Below are positions 22,620 through 33,068 of a DNA stretch of 64,000 nt, in pieces; position 1 is the first letter of the stretch, and each line of letters opens with the position of its first letter. The notes beneath the pieces were generated by a model that was given only the letters and a program-made list of their open reading frames with translations, made no database searches and had not been told where the DNA came from. The stretch spans positions 16,244,001-16,308,000 of the forward strand of contig CP075492.1 in NCBI GenBank assembly GCA_021613535.1. The letters are read 5' to 3'. The DNA is from Adineta vaga (taxonomy: Eukaryota; Rotifera). The position numbers were made by a program, and so were the translations under genes.

Positions 22620-22905
22620 TAACTCGTTCTTATACAAAATAAGAAGTCGATTCAATCTATATGCTGTATCGTTCTTTCGTTCTATTCAGTTATTTATTGA
22701 TCGCATTCTTATATATAATATAATATCGAGCCAATCTTTAAACCGATTCATGTATACAGCAAATTCTTTTACTCGTTCTTATATACAATATGATATCGAG
22801 TCAACGTCTTTGCTGATCCTTACAATATCCAGTAAATTCTTTGCTCGTTCTTATATGCAATATGAAATCGAGTCAATATATTTGCTGATTTAAAACATGT
22901 CACAT
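22620..22905 (+). repeat. Tandem repeats in the retrotransposon 3' UTR
   Basis: Four degenerate units of about 60-70 bp, each with a CTCGTTCTTATATACAATAT core followed by ATCGAGTCAA or a near version, at roughly 22624, 22689, 22771 and 22851. Tandem 3' UTR repeats are common in such elements. Confidence 0.7.
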
Positions 22906-23209
22906 ACAATCCAGCTTCTTTTCTCTTCCTCTCCAATCTATCCATATAGTACCACTATATCTTCTGTTTTCTGTTTTCTTTCTCTTTTTCTTCTACCACA
23001 TATGTAAGACTTTACACGCGTCACCCCATCTACACTCACTATTGGCATATAAAATTTTTCTCGTTCTTATTACTATGTCACGGACAAAAGACATACGTCA
23101 TGTGTCCTTTTTTTTTTCTCTACTCCAGCTTATGTAGAAGTACAATACCTTCCGTTGACTTTATGTTACAGTGTTGTTCTTTTTTACAATAAAGCTTTGT
23201 TACCAAAAA

Positions 23210-23221
23210 ATTGTTCTTCTC
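23210..23221. repeat. Target-site duplication, right copy
   Basis: ATTGTTCTTCTC directly after the A tail, matching 18144-18155. Confidence 0.9.
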
Positions 23222-23983
23222 TTACTTTGTGGATTTATTCAAGAATTGGCAGATACTATATGGTATCTTCACAATTTGTTTACAATAGTCTGTTCTATTA
23301 TCAGCACCGGCATTTTGTCTGATTTGGGCATGTCTTGATACAATTCTGAATATTATGACATATTTCTTGATGCCATGCGCATCGATTGAACGTCATATTC
23401 TTATTTTCTATTCACAATAGTTTGCAACATTAAAAAAGCGTACACTCTTTCATTACCATACGATTCAACATATTGGATATGTAATCGTTATACATGTATA
23501 ATGCGTACTGGTTCGTTAGCTGTATACGAAGGCACTGTTCATCGCATTTTACCAGCATTTGTTATTTCTAGATTCACCAGTATAGCATTGATCATTCGTA
23601 TTATCCATAGTCGATATCGCATTCAGCATCGTATTGATTGGAGAAACTATCAAAGAATGGCCAGTCAATTATTATCAATCGCAGTTATCTATATTGCATT
23701 AGATCTGCCACCAATGCTACTATATACAATGTACATGAATGGTCTACTACCATATGATGTAAGACACAGTTACTATAATGATGCCTTATTTTTTCTCTAC
23801 TGGATGATTTTATTTACTCGGTTTGCAACTGTTCTTTCGTTACCAGAGTTAAAAACAAAATGTAAAAATGCTCTGTGCTTTAGAGGAAAACGCAATGAAG
23901 TCGCTCCAGAATTAATCGTTCAGAATCTCGCAAAAAGTCGTGATAAAGTTGACTTACAACTGCAAAAAGCTAATGTTCAATAG

Positions 23984-24382
23984 TTAGTTGTAAACATGTT
24001 TTCTATCGTGCATTTATTTTTTGTGTTATTATATTTGATGTTGTTTGTTTTGGCAATAAAATTTCTTATCAGTATATACGTTGTGTTAAAACCAGACATA
24101 TTAATCTATAGTGTCATGTATTATATTTCAAATTTCGATGTTGATTTTTTTTGTAATAGTAAAATAGGTCTTTTTTTAAATTAGAATTCCAGATTTCTGA
24201 CTATAAAATCTGCCGTCATAATCAAGTAGATATTTTTTTTCTTCTTTTTTTGATTATGTGATAAATATATTTTTTTGTCTATCAAACTTTTCTTTGTGTT
24301 AGTTTTTTCTGTGCTTTTTGAAATTTTTTATGATGATTAATAAAAAACTTATGATCCTCGTTATATACTTAAAAATCTCGAG
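23984..24382. other. Intergenic, T-rich, no gene seen
   Basis: Very T-rich spacer after the receptor pseudogene. Nothing recognisable. Confidence 0.4.
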
Positions 24383-25087
24383 ATGAAATATGAGTACCGA
24401 CGATATAAAATAAGTAGGCCTGAATGCCTTTGTGCAAGGAGCTTATCAAAGTGTGAATGTTTATTAGTCGATCGTATCCTCAAGAAGAACGTGGAAGAAA
24501 TGCATCGACAATGGGGCTGTTCCAAAGAACTTTGCTGATATTGTTCTCATTGTTTTGCTAAACGATGCAAAGAACTTTGTCAAAATCGTGAATGTGTAAT
24601 GTTTGGTACCGATCATTTTGCTCAGTTATGTCGTCGTCGTGGTACGGCTGATGTTGGATCGAAAAAGAGTAAAGAATCAAGAATAGGAGGGTAAGTTATT
24701 TTGATAATTCATATTGATTCGAGGAGGACTAGGATGTTTTCATATGTTTAATTAACTTCTATCTGAAATTATAGATCTGAAGGAGAAAGAATTGCACTTA
24801 ATTTTATTCAAGATACATTTTCAAATATTTCTATGCAACGAAATCTAGCAGTTGCCGGTATCAGTGAGCTTATGGCACCACCATCAAATAGATCCAAACA
24901 AAATTCACATCACACGATGCAAGAATATGAAGACAATGATGATGATGATGAAGAAGAAGAAGATGATGACCAAAATTCGGAAGAGAGTGATGACGACTAT
25001 GATGATAATTCGAATCAACATCAGTCATGTAATTCATCGAGTAATATTGGTTTCGGTGCCATTATTCGCTCAATTGGGAAAAAATAA
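24383..25087 (+). pseudogene. Cys-rich plus acidic protein with one in-frame TGA
   Basis: Two exons, 24383-24690 and 24775-25087, joined at a GTAAGT donor and ATAG acceptor in phase 2. The first exon has 15 Cys in paired spacings (CLCARSLSKCEC, CYSHC-like and CKELCQNREC patterns), suggesting zinc binding. The second exon holds a helical stretch (ERIALNFIQDTF), then a long Asp/Glu run and a Ser/Asn-rich tail ending GAIIRSIGKK. The frame is open from 24383 except for a TGA at 24536-24538 between two Cys. I do not recognise the family. Either a nonsense mutation or a wrong start (an ATG downstream would remove part of the Cys cluster). Confidence 0.5.
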
Positions 25088-25286
25088 TTGACTCATCTTA
25101 CCATTTTATAATTACTGTTTGTCAAGACAACGAGAATTGACTATTAAAAAGAGTAAATAACTAAATTCTTTTCTTGTAATAACTTGCTCAACCTGTAACA
25201 CATAATGATATTATATTTAAATCTTGAAGATGAGAGAATGAAGAATAAATACCCACGCTCATGCCCTTACATTCGGTATAGCGTAT

Positions 25287-25373
25287 ATCTTGAGGATGTG
25301 GGTGTGGGTGAGAGTGTAGATGTCGAAAATTGAACGATTATATTCTTGATACACCTATATCCACACCCACCCG
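25287..25373. repeat. Telomere-like hairpin element
   Basis: Left arm ATCTTGAGGATGTGGGTGTG, AT-rich loop, right arm CCTATATCCACACCCACCC. Lies about 100 bp beyond the 3' end of the ART-TPR gene. Confidence 0.8.
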
Positions 25374-25468
25374 AATAAATTATTAACAAAAAGTCTCGAA
25401 GATATTTATTTTCATTGTAAAAACGAGAAGTTCTAGAATATTCAACAATACGTTTACCCATATCTTTA

Positions 25469-28400
25469 CTAGAGTTGTTTTTTTAGATAAATCATATCTT
25501 TTATTGTCTTGTTTAGCAGAGGATCTGAGTGAGGAAGAATCTGTTTACGTATTGACAATGCGCTTTGGTAATATTCCAGCGCCTTTGAGTTGTTACCCAT
25601 GTTGATGTGCATCACACCAATAATGTGGTAACAATCAGCCAAGTCTGAATGATTTTCGGGAAGAATTCTTTTCAATATCTCAAATTGTTTTTCGAAATAT
25701 TCTAGTGCTTTTGTGTAATCTTTGATACTGCTGTACACGCTACCCATGTTCGCGTAAGAAGAAGCCAAATCTGAATGATTTTCTGGAAGAAATTCCTCTC
25801 TTATTTTGAGCGCTTTCTCGTAATAATCAATTGCTTTCTTGTGATTACCCATGTTCATATACATTGAACCGATACACTCGTAATTTGCACCGATTTCTGA
25901 ATAATTTTCCGGCTGAAATCTTTTCCAGATTTCGAGGCATTTCATGTGACATTCCAGTGCTTTTTTCCAATTGCACATCTTGTCATGCGTACTAGCAAGA
26001 CAAACGTAACTAGTCACCAAATCTGAATAGTTTTCTGGAGAAGATTTAAGTCTTATTACAAGTGATCTTTCAAAATATTCCAGTGCTTTTGTATAATCAT
26101 GAACATTCCTGCACGTACTACCAAGACAAGTGTAAGTTGTTGCCAAATCTTGGTGATTTTCAGGAGGAGCTTTTTTTCGAATGTGCAAAGCTTTCTCAAA
26201 ATGTTCTTGAGCTTTCGTATAATCATTCATGTTGTAATACACAAAACCAATGTCGTTATGAGAAGAACCTATACGCAGATCATTTTCAGGAAGAGCTTTC
26301 TCTCTTATATTAAGTGCTTTCTTGTAATATTCCAAAGCTCGTGTATAATCATCCTTATCTTTGTACACTTCGCCAATATAATGGTAAGTAGTTGCCCAAT
26401 TTAGATGACTTTCAGGAATAGTTAACTTCAATATTTCCAGATTTTTCTCAAAATATTCTAACGCTTTTGTATAATCATTCAAACTGCTACAGACACTACC
26501 AAGAGCGACATAAATAGTAGCCAGGTCTGAATGGTTTTCTGGAAGAACTTTCTTTCTTATTTCAAGCGTTTTCTCATAGTAGTTAAGTGCGTTTCTATAA
26601 TCATCCATCTTATGATAAACGAACCCGATACTGCTGTAGGTCGAAGCCACATCTGGATGGTTTTCGGAAAGAGCATTCTTCTTTATTTGAACTGCTTTTT
26701 CATAATATTCCAATGCTTTCATGTAACTATGTAAGTTTTGGTAAACCGAACCAACATGATCGTATGAAGTTGCCAAAGTCAGCTGACTTTGAGGGGGAGT
26801 CACTTTTAGTATTTCCAGATGTTTCGCAAAATATTCTAGTGCTTCTTGGTAATTACCCATGCTTTTACAGACAGTACCCAAGTTGGCGTAGGATTCGGCA
26901 AGATCTGGGTGATTTTGAGGAAGAACTTTCTCCCTTATTTGAAGTGCTTTAGTATAATATTCCAGGGCATTCGTGTAATTATTCATGTTAGAATTTACAC
27001 AACCAAGACCGACGTACGTGAGACTTAGTGTAATATGATGCTCTGGGAGAACTTTCGTTTTTATTGTAAGTGCCGCTTCGTAATATTTCAGAGCCTTCGT
27101 GTAGTTCTTCATGACATTAAATAGACCACCAAGATTATCATAAGAATTAGCCAGACCCTGGTGGTTTTCCGGAAGAGCTTTTTCTCTTATTTTAAGTGCT
27201 AGTTCGTTATATTCCAGTGCTTTCATATAATCGCCTAGCTTATAAAACATGCCACCAAGACAAACGTATGTATTAGCTAGATCGGGATCATTTTCAGAGA
27301 GAATTTGTTTTCTTATTTGAAGTGCTTTCTCATAATATTCTTGCGCAAGCGTATAATCTTCCATACTATTATATACACATCCGATATCGTTATAACAAGT
27401 GGCCACATCTGGATGATTTTCAGGAAAAGCATTTTTCCCAATATTAAGCGCTTTTTTGTAATGTTCCAATGATTTGATGTAATTGCCTAGATTGTAATAC
27501 ACATTACCAAGATTGACGTAAATACTAGCCAGTTCTAGCTGATTATCAGAGGGAACGTTCTCTCTGATTCTCAATGCGCTCTCGTAGTTTTCCAGAGCTG
27601 TCGTGTAATTTCCAAGATTCTTATTGGTTGTACCAATATCTTGGTAAGATTTAGCCAAGTCTGGATGGTTTGAAGGTAGAACTTGTTTTCTTATTCTTAG
27701 TGCTTTATCGTGATATTCTAGTGCGTTGTTGTAATCCTCATTATCATTATACACAGTACCGATATTGAAATACGAAGTAGCTAGATCCGGATGGTTTTCA
27801 GGCAGAATTCGCGTGGATATTTCAAGATCTTTTGCACAATATTCCAGTGCTTTTGTGTAATTACCGACGCCCTTGTACGCAATTCCAATGCTAGCATATG
27901 AAATGGCAACATCTGGATGGTTTTCAGGGAGAGATTTCTTTCTTATTTCGAGTGCTTTTTCATAATATGTTATCGCTTTCATGTGATCGCCCATATTGCT
28001 GTACACTAATCCGATATTGTTATAAGTAGTGGAGAGTGAAGGATCATTTTCAGAGACAATCGTCTTTGTTAATTCAAGTGATTTCTCGTAATATTCCAAT
28101 GCTTTTGGGTAATTACCCATGCTGTCATAAGCACAAGCGATGTTACTATAAATTGGTGCTTGAACGGGATGATCTTTGAGTAATATTATCTGATTGATTG
28201 CAAGAGCTTTTTCGGAAAATTTAACTGATTCATTGTAATTACCTTGAGAAAGTGTTATTATTCCGAGCATGTGATATATATGTGCTTGTTCGGGCAAACT
28301 AGTATCATCATTAAGTAATTCCTTGTACAGGTTTTCGGCTTGATTATAGTCGCCAACTTTAACTAATAAACGACCCATTTTCAACCATCCATTGCCTTCT

Positions 28401-29614
28401 ATCTCTTCTTTCATGCGTTGGGTCAATCCAATTAATTGTACATCATTATCATCTGTCAAAGTCAATTGAACTTCCCAAAGTCTTTTGTTTAGTGCATTCT
28501 GCTTGATTTCGCCTATACGGAATACTGTGTGCATAGCGAAAAGAATTTCCTGCTCACCTCCAATAGCCGTATAGTCATCGATAAGAGCGAATGGAGTTGA
28601 TAGGGTTGAAACTTTCTCTGGATCAATTGTCATAATGAACAAGATCCCAACAATATCCTTATTTTTATGCAATGTTCGTTCAACGAAACCCAGAGATACA
28701 TTTTTGTCCATACTGGTAGATAAAAAATTGTTGAATGATAGAAGACCATCACTGGTATCGCGAAGGCGTTGAAAGTCTTCCTTTGAAAGACCTTGACCAC
28801 GATAAACACTAAATTCTTCTTTAAATTTATCTGATTGTTCTTGATGTAGTTGTTGAAGTTGTTTGTGCAGATGACGTATGTAAAACCCCATTTTCAACAT
28901 TGTTTCCATCTGCATTTGTCGTAGTGCTTGATTTAACATACCATATAAGAAAATTTCGGTCGTATACCACCATACAGGTGTTTTACGGCTATAATCGTCT
29001 TGAAATTCTTGCAATTCACCCTCGTTGATACCATGTTCTCGACAATAGTTGACAAGTTTCTTCATACCTTCAGTAGAATCATCATTAATTTCGAGTACCA
29101 CTTCTTTGAATAATAATGTATACATGTATGCTGGTGGCAATTGATCGGTATTATTCTTATCTAATGTTGCTGCTTCTATCATTTTCTTCGATACAAAACT
29201 TATTGGAATCATTTCATAGTCACATCCACGTATCACTTTGTTTAAAGATTGATAAATTGGTTGAATCGAGCTGTACACTCCTTCAATCTTTGACCATTTA
29301 CTAGCCCATACTTCGACTTCTGCTCTATTGCCGCCAAGGATGTAAATGGCCTCCAATTGAGTGATCCCAATGATTTCTGGAACGAGATCCTGACATAAAT
29401 CTGCCGATGAAATAACGAAAGCTTTGTCTTCATCCATTTTCTTTAGATATTCAATACATTGTTTTGTTGTTCGACAAGTTTTCACTTCTTGAACAATTTT
29501 GCGTAGCTCTATTAAAATATTTTGACATTCATCGTTATCCTCATCGACCCATATAAGCAAGTAATTTTGACGAATTCTTCTTCGTGGCGGAATAGATTTT
29601 GGGGATGCACTCAT
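25469..29614 (-). CDS. ADP-ribosyltransferase with kinesin-light-chain-type TPR array
   Basis: Intronless ORF of 1381 residues from the ATG at 29614. Residues about 15-135 form an alpha/beta domain (NYLLIWVDED, AFVISSADL, AIYILGG) shared with the protein at 53544. Residues about 155-405 are an arginine-type ART: YRG with Arg272, FLSTS at 297-301, and EQE at 354-356, the R-S-ExE triad complete. From about 410 to the end are roughly 22-23 TPRs of 42 residues (YxKALEYYEKALxIRxxxLPENHPDLAxSYxNIG), like kinesin light chain and the NPHP3/TPR_12 class. No signal peptide, so cytosolic. Expected to transfer ADP-ribose from NAD+ to Arg of target proteins selected through the TPR superhelix; target unknown. 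Confidence 0.88.
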   Translation of the reverse strand: MSASPKSIPPRRRIRQNYLLIWVDEDNDECQNILIELRKIVQEVKTCRTTKQCIEYLKKMDEDKAFVISSADLCQDLVPEIIGITQLEAIYILGGNRAEVEVWASKWSKIEGVYSSIQPIYQSLNKVIRGCDYEMIPISFVSKKMIEAATLDKNNTDQLPPAYMYTLLFKEVVLEINDDSTEGMKKLVNYCREHGINEGELQEFQDDYSRKTPVWWYTTEIFLYGMLNQALRQMQMETMLKMGFYIRHLHKQLQQLHQEQSDKFKEEFSVYRGQGLSKEDFQRLRDTSDGLLSFNNFLSTSMDKNVSLGFVERTLHKNKDIVGILFIMTIDPEKVSTLSTPFALIDDYTAIGGEQEILFAMHTVFRIGEIKQNALNKRLWEVQLTLTDDNDVQLIGLTQRMKEEIEGNGWLKMGRLLVKVGDYNQAENLYKELLNDDTSLPEQAHIYHMLGIITLSQGNYNESVKFSEKALAINQIILLKDHPVQAPIYSNIACAYDSMGNYPKALEYYEKSLELTKTIVSENDPSLSTTYNNIGLVYSNMGDHMKAITYYEKALEIRKKSLPENHPDVAISYASIGIAYKGVGNYTKALEYCAKDLEISTRILPENHPDLATSYFNIGTVYNDNEDYNNALEYHDKALRIRKQVLPSNHPDLAKSYQDIGTTNKNLGNYTTALENYESALRIRENVPSDNQLELASIYVNLGNVYYNLGNYIKSLEHYKKALNIGKNAFPENHPDVATCYNDIGCVYNSMEDYTLAQEYYEKALQIRKQILSENDPDLANTYVCLGGMFYKLGDYMKALEYNELALKIREKALPENHQGLANSYDNLGGLFNVMKNYTKALKYYEAALTIKTKVLPEHHITLSLTYVGLGCVNSNMNNYTNALEYYTKALQIREKVLPQNHPDLAESYANLGTVCKSMGNYQEALEYFAKHLEILKVTPPQSQLTLATSYDHVGSVYQNLHSYMKALEYYEKAVQIKKNALSENHPDVASTYSSIGFVYHKMDDYRNALNYYEKTLEIRKKVLPENHSDLATIYVALGSVCSSLNDYTKALEYFEKNLEILKLTIPESHLNWATTYHYIGEVYKDKDDYTRALEYYKKALNIREKALPENDLRIGSSHNDIGFVYYNMNDYTKAQEHFEKALHIRKKAPPENHQDLATTYTCLGSTCRNVHDYTKALEYFERSLVIRLKSSPENYSDLVTSYVCLASTHDKMCNWKKALECHMKCLEIWKRFQPENYSEIGANYECIGSMYMNMGNHKKAIDYYEKALKIREEFLPENHSDLASSYANMGSVYSSIKDYTKALEYFEKQFEILKRILPENHSDLADCYHIIGVMHINMGNNSKALEYYQSALSIRKQILPHSDPLLNKTIKDMIYLKKQL

Positions 29615-29868
29615 ACTTGCTATAAAGAATTCGAGTAAAGAAGTTGTTTCTTGCGATGAATTTTTGTCTTCAGATGTGTTGCAAGAACGTGGCGCAATAT
29701 TTCCAAGTTGGTTTTATTACAAAATAAATACAAACTACAGAACGCGGAGAACTGTCAGGTGTCTCTCTCATTTGTTTTCATTTCCTTTAGCAATCATCAT
29801 TGCATGAGAGAAAAAAAGAAAAAGAACAGAAATACACTTACATAAGTGAAACGATGTTTGAAGCAAAG
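29615..29868. promoter_or_regulatory. Promoter-side spacer of the ART-TPR gene
   Basis: Short spacer between two co-oriented ART genes, about 250 bp. It must hold the ART-TPR promoter and the 3' end of the ankyrin-ART gene; no element can be named with confidence. Confidence 0.3.
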
Positions 29869-31155
29869 TTACTCATGACGCTTAAATTCTTCCCAATTTT
29901 TGTGCCACCATTTCAATGCTGATAGAAATGATTTTGATTCTGCAGAGATATTTTCCAGATAAATTATTTGAAAAGAATCATTTTTTTGAATATGTTTAAC
30001 TTTAAAAAATGTCCATGGCAAAATTAAAACTTCATGTTCATCTTCGTATTCGGAAATTGATGGTAAATCATCAGATAATTTCGATAAATTAATCGCCATA
30101 AAACATTTTTCATAAAAATGAAAAACCAAGAGAACACGTTGTTGTTTATTATCATTTGTTTCAATTGAATTTTTTGCGAATGTTTCGGCTTTTTCTTGTC
30201 TTAAAGAAGTTGAAGAAAATGTTTTAAGTTTAATAATAGAATTATGTTGTAATGCCCATTTATAAGCATAAAAATCTTCATTAGACATAGTTAAACCACG
30301 ATAGGATATGCCTTGAAAGAAACGTTTTTCTAATTGATTTAATGAGAAAATTAAAGGAAGAAAAATAGGTTTATCATTGAGTTTTAATTTTCCATATAAA
30401 GGTGTTTCAAGTGTGTATAAATGTAGGAGATGTTCAACTTTACCATGTTTTATATATTCATTTAGAAGATAAATACATTTCTCATATTCCGAATGTTTAT
30501 CAGTAACATCATCAAGAATCAGTTCATGAAGATCATCACAAAGATCAGTTCTCCATGGATTGAGATAATTTCCGTGTTCATCACGACGTTTACCTAAATT
30601 TTTAAATAATCGTGTATTAAATAATGCCATAAAACCTTTCACGACCGATGAATTAGTTAGACTTGTTACAGAACTCATTGCTTCTTTTGAAAATCGAATT
30701 ATTTTATCATCTTCAAAACATTGAATCCATTTATCGTTTGGTAGTGTCTCGATTGTTTCTTCTTCTTCATCCTCATCGAAATTTGTTTTAAATTCAAATA
30801 TCTTGAATATTTCATTATTTTCATCACAAAATCGATTGGTTGATCCTTGTGGACGATGAAATAATTGACGAATTTCATCTGAATATGCTTCTTCATATGC
30901 TGTTAATCCATATCGATTCTTTTGATCACGTCTACAACCACGAACATTAAGTAAAAGATAAACAATTTCTGTATGGCCAGAAAAAGAAGCACCATGTAAA
31001 GGAGTACTACCATTGGGTTCTAAACAATTTATTTCATCATATTTCATCGTTGATAACATTTGTTTAACACTTTCAACATCTCCATTCCGACATGCCCAGT
31101 AAAATTGACTTACTGGTGAATTATGAAGAATTGTTTTACTATCATTATTTCCCAT
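29869..31155 (-). CDS. Ankyrin-repeat ADP-ribosyltransferase
   Basis: 428 residues if started at the ATG at 31155, which gives MGNNDSK, a good N-myristoylation context (Gly2, Ser6). An ATG at 31212 would add 19 residues and remove that feature. Residues about 16-100 hold two ankyrin repeats (FYWACRNGDVESVKQML, GSTPLHGASFSGHTEIVYLLL). An acidic linker follows. The C-terminal half is an ART: SYRG with Arg286, FSSTS at 313-317 and EHE at 373-375, so the R-S-ExE triad is present. It is the closest intact relative of the broken copies at 11205 and 17335. Probably a membrane-attached or cytosolic mono-ADP-ribosyltransferase; partner unknown. Confidence 0.8.
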   Translation of the reverse strand: MGNNDSKTILHNSPVSQFYWACRNGDVESVKQMLSTMKYDEINCLEPNGSTPLHGASFSGHTEIVYLLLNVRGCRRDQKNRYGLTAYEEAYSDEIRQLFHRPQGSTNRFCDENNEIFKIFEFKTNFDEDEEEETIETLPNDKWIQCFEDDKIIRFSKEAMSSVTSLTNSSVVKGFMALFNTRLFKNLGKRRDEHGNYLNPWRTDLCDDLHELILDDVTDKHSEYEKCIYLLNEYIKHGKVEHLLHLYTLETPLYGKLKLNDKPIFLPLIFSLNQLEKRFFQGISYRGLTMSNEDFYAYKWALQHNSIIKLKTFSSTSLRQEKAETFAKNSIETNDNKQQRVLLVFHFYEKCFMAINLSKLSDDLPSISEYEDEHEVLILPWTFFKVKHIQKNDSFQIIYLENISAESKSFLSALKWWHKNWEEFKRHE

Positions 31156-31689
31156 GAAACGTTTTAAATACATAATAAAACAATTATCATTTGAAATGAA
31201 TACTTTTCTCAAGAGAAATAATCGTGTGTGAAAAAAATATATACTTTCTTTAATAATTTACAATCGATTGATTTTCTTCATGAATGAACACATAAAAATC
31301 GAAATTTGAATAAATGAATATTTCTTATTCTTTTCAATTCATTGATTTCATTTTCTATCTATGTTAATTAAATTTAAGAATATTATATGAATCATTTCAA
31401 GATTATCAGAAAATATTCGTATCATAAGAAATCGTTCTGCTGAGTCTATTACAATATATCGATATATTAGACCACGCGATGTTTTTAGCAAGGTAATATG
31501 TGAATGAAATTCTCAAAAATGTAGAAAAGGGCTAAGAAGAGATTGTTAAACATAATCTAGTATTTCATATCTTTACTTATCAAATCGTTCTGTAGATTTT
31601 GACTGTTTATCATAGGAACAAAATAGAGTTGTTTTTTGCGATTTTCTTTTTAATAAGATGGTTTTCGATGCAGATAAAATTTATTGATT

Positions 31690-31761
31690 CAACTGCACTT
31701 TAATGGTACCATCACAATCAACGTGAGGGTGTAGGGGAAGGTTGTCATTAAAGTGCAGTTG
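31690..31761. repeat. Perfect 16-bp inverted repeat around a telomere-like core
   Basis: CAACTGCACTTTAATG at 31690-31705 and its exact reverse complement at 31746-31761, separated by 40 bp. The loop contains GTGAGGGTGTAGGGG, which looks like a single arm of the telomere-like hairpin family. Confidence 0.85.
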
Positions 31762-31907
31762 TACCCACTGACGCGTTACTTGTTCATAATACAAACATAT
31801 ATGAAATAGAGGAAAGTAAATGCGCATGGACCATCGAAACGGTCAAGCAAAAGGTCAATTCTAAAAAGAAATAGCCATCATGATATTTCCCAATGGATAA
31901 AAGGTCA

Positions 31908-31931
31908 AATATATATATATATATATATATA
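31908..31931. repeat. TA dinucleotide microsatellite
   Basis: Twelve consecutive TA/AT dinucleotides about 35 bp before the F-box ATG. Confidence 0.9.
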
Positions 31932-31964
31932 CATTCGCTGCTATTTTTCTGCAATCTAAACACA

Positions 31965-33068
31965 ATGACAAACTTAGAACAATTGCCAAATGAATTACTA
32001 TTATTATGTTTTGTTTATTTGGATTTTTATTCTATTTATGAAATATTCTTTCATTTAAATCTTCGTTTCAATCAATTAATCCGATATCGAACAAAAATTC
32101 ATCTTCATTTACCTTCAATTCCATCTGGAAAATTTTTTCAATTTTGTTATCAATTAAAACAATACATTGAAACAACTGAAAACTATCCATGTATACTTGT
32201 AGCTGAAAGTAAATACAAACTTAAATTAATCTTGGAAGATGAATTTTTTACTGAATCATTCTCTAAACTACGATCATTAATATTATCGAATGTAGATTGT
32301 CAAACTGTTGGTTTCATTATTTTTGATTGTCCAACAAAATTATATGAAAATTTAGAACGATTAAGTTTATTGAATAATGTCACGGAATATGATCGTAAAT
32401 CACGATATAACATAGAATGTAAGAATACTCTTGCCGTTATATACACCAATCAATTTGATATATTTAGGGCTTTGCAACAATTTGATCTCATCAAAAATGA
32501 AATCATTGAAATATCTCAAACTAAATATCAAACACTACAAATCTGAATCTCATTTTAATTTAAATTTCGATGAATTTACAATGGAGAATAAATCCATATC
32601 TAATTTAGAAACTCTTATTATTGGATGTAAGTTATTTAGTTAATTTATAGCTAATCATATATATCTTTATTAGATAGTGGTTATCATACGTATACAATAG
32701 TATCATTTGAGACATTAACTGAAAAATTATTACTACGTTTATCAAACTTAAAAAACTTACTCATCGATTTTCTTGAATTTGAGAATTACTGTATGGCCTA
32801 CGGACGAGTATGTAAATTCATTGTATTTTGATGTAAACGTTTAATTTTTTTTTCTTCTTTTTAATAGACACTACCATCTACAACAGATATTATTTCAAAT
32901 GTTCCATCAAGTTTACAATATGTTAAAATCGAAGTTGAAGGAGATGGATCTGATCCAGATGATGAAAAAATAGTGACAACGTTTTTGCGAAATTTCTTTC
33001 TGAATAGCAATCCGTCTGATAAGAGAATAGTTAAAATAATTTTCATCGATAATTCAGACAGTTTTTGA
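31965..33068 (+). pseudogene. F-box / LRR-like protein with a frame break
   Basis: ATG at 31965 opens an F-box (LEQLPNELLLLCFVYLDFYS), the SCF ubiquitin-ligase adaptor motif, followed by degenerate Leu-rich repeat sequence. Near 32495 the frame must shift by one base to continue as MKSLKYLKLNI, and then two clean introns follow (32627-32673 and 32808-32867) leading to exons 32674-32807 and 32868-33068 with a final TGA. Splice junctions are in phase after the shift. The downstream exons keep frame, which suggests either a very recent mutation or an assembly indel. Bdelloids have large numbers of such F-box genes; substrate unknown. Confidence 0.7.

Larger units (their letters stand above)
18156..23209 (+). 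mobile_element. Jockey-like non-LTR retrotransposon, full length, mutated
   Basis: 5054 bp between perfect 12-bp duplications. Layout: about 220-bp 5' leader, ORF1 with zinc knuckles, ORF2 with endonuclease and reverse transcriptase, a 3' UTR with degenerate tandem repeats, an AATAAA at 23188 and a short A tail. No LTRs. The presence of both ends suggests a full-length insertion. Coding damage is limited (one frameshift in ORF1, one TAG in ORF2, one altered endonuclease residue), so it is fairly recent. Base composition is slightly less AT-rich and richer in CAA/ACA codons than the neighbours. Clade assignment to Jockey rests on the ORF1 knuckles and RT motif wording and is tentative. Confidence 0.9.
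17940..23983 (+). pseudogene. 7TM receptor gene split by a retrotransposon
   Basis: The 5' part (17940-18155) reads through TM1 into TM2 and ends ...NNHVIVLL. The 3' part resumes at 23222 in the same frame with a TM2-TM3 stretch (CGFIQELADTIWYLHN) and continues to 23983 with TM3-TM7, including an ASIERHILIFY motif (DRY-equivalent). Between them lies the 5.05-kb retrotransposon. Removing it and one 12-bp target copy restores continuity at the join. The 3' part carries further frame breaks (after WYLHN, and a TAG after FYSQ near 23419), so the gene has also decayed by small mutations. It belongs to the bdelloid 7TM group with a conserved NNHVI block. Confidence 0.8.
31213..31964. other. Intergenic with an inverted repeat and an AT microsatellite
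   Basis: Promoter side of both the ankyrin-ART gene (minus) and the F-box gene (plus). Holds the inverted repeat at 31690 and a TA microsatellite at 31908; otherwise nothing recognisable. Confidence 0.5.

Noticed and set aside
24536-24538. Selenocysteine reading of the in-frame TGA
   Set aside because: No SECIS-like element was recognised downstream, so a nonsense mutation is the default reading.
26062-27028. ORFs antisense to the ART-TPR gene
   Set aside because: Shadows of the regular TPR repeat; they carry no family features.
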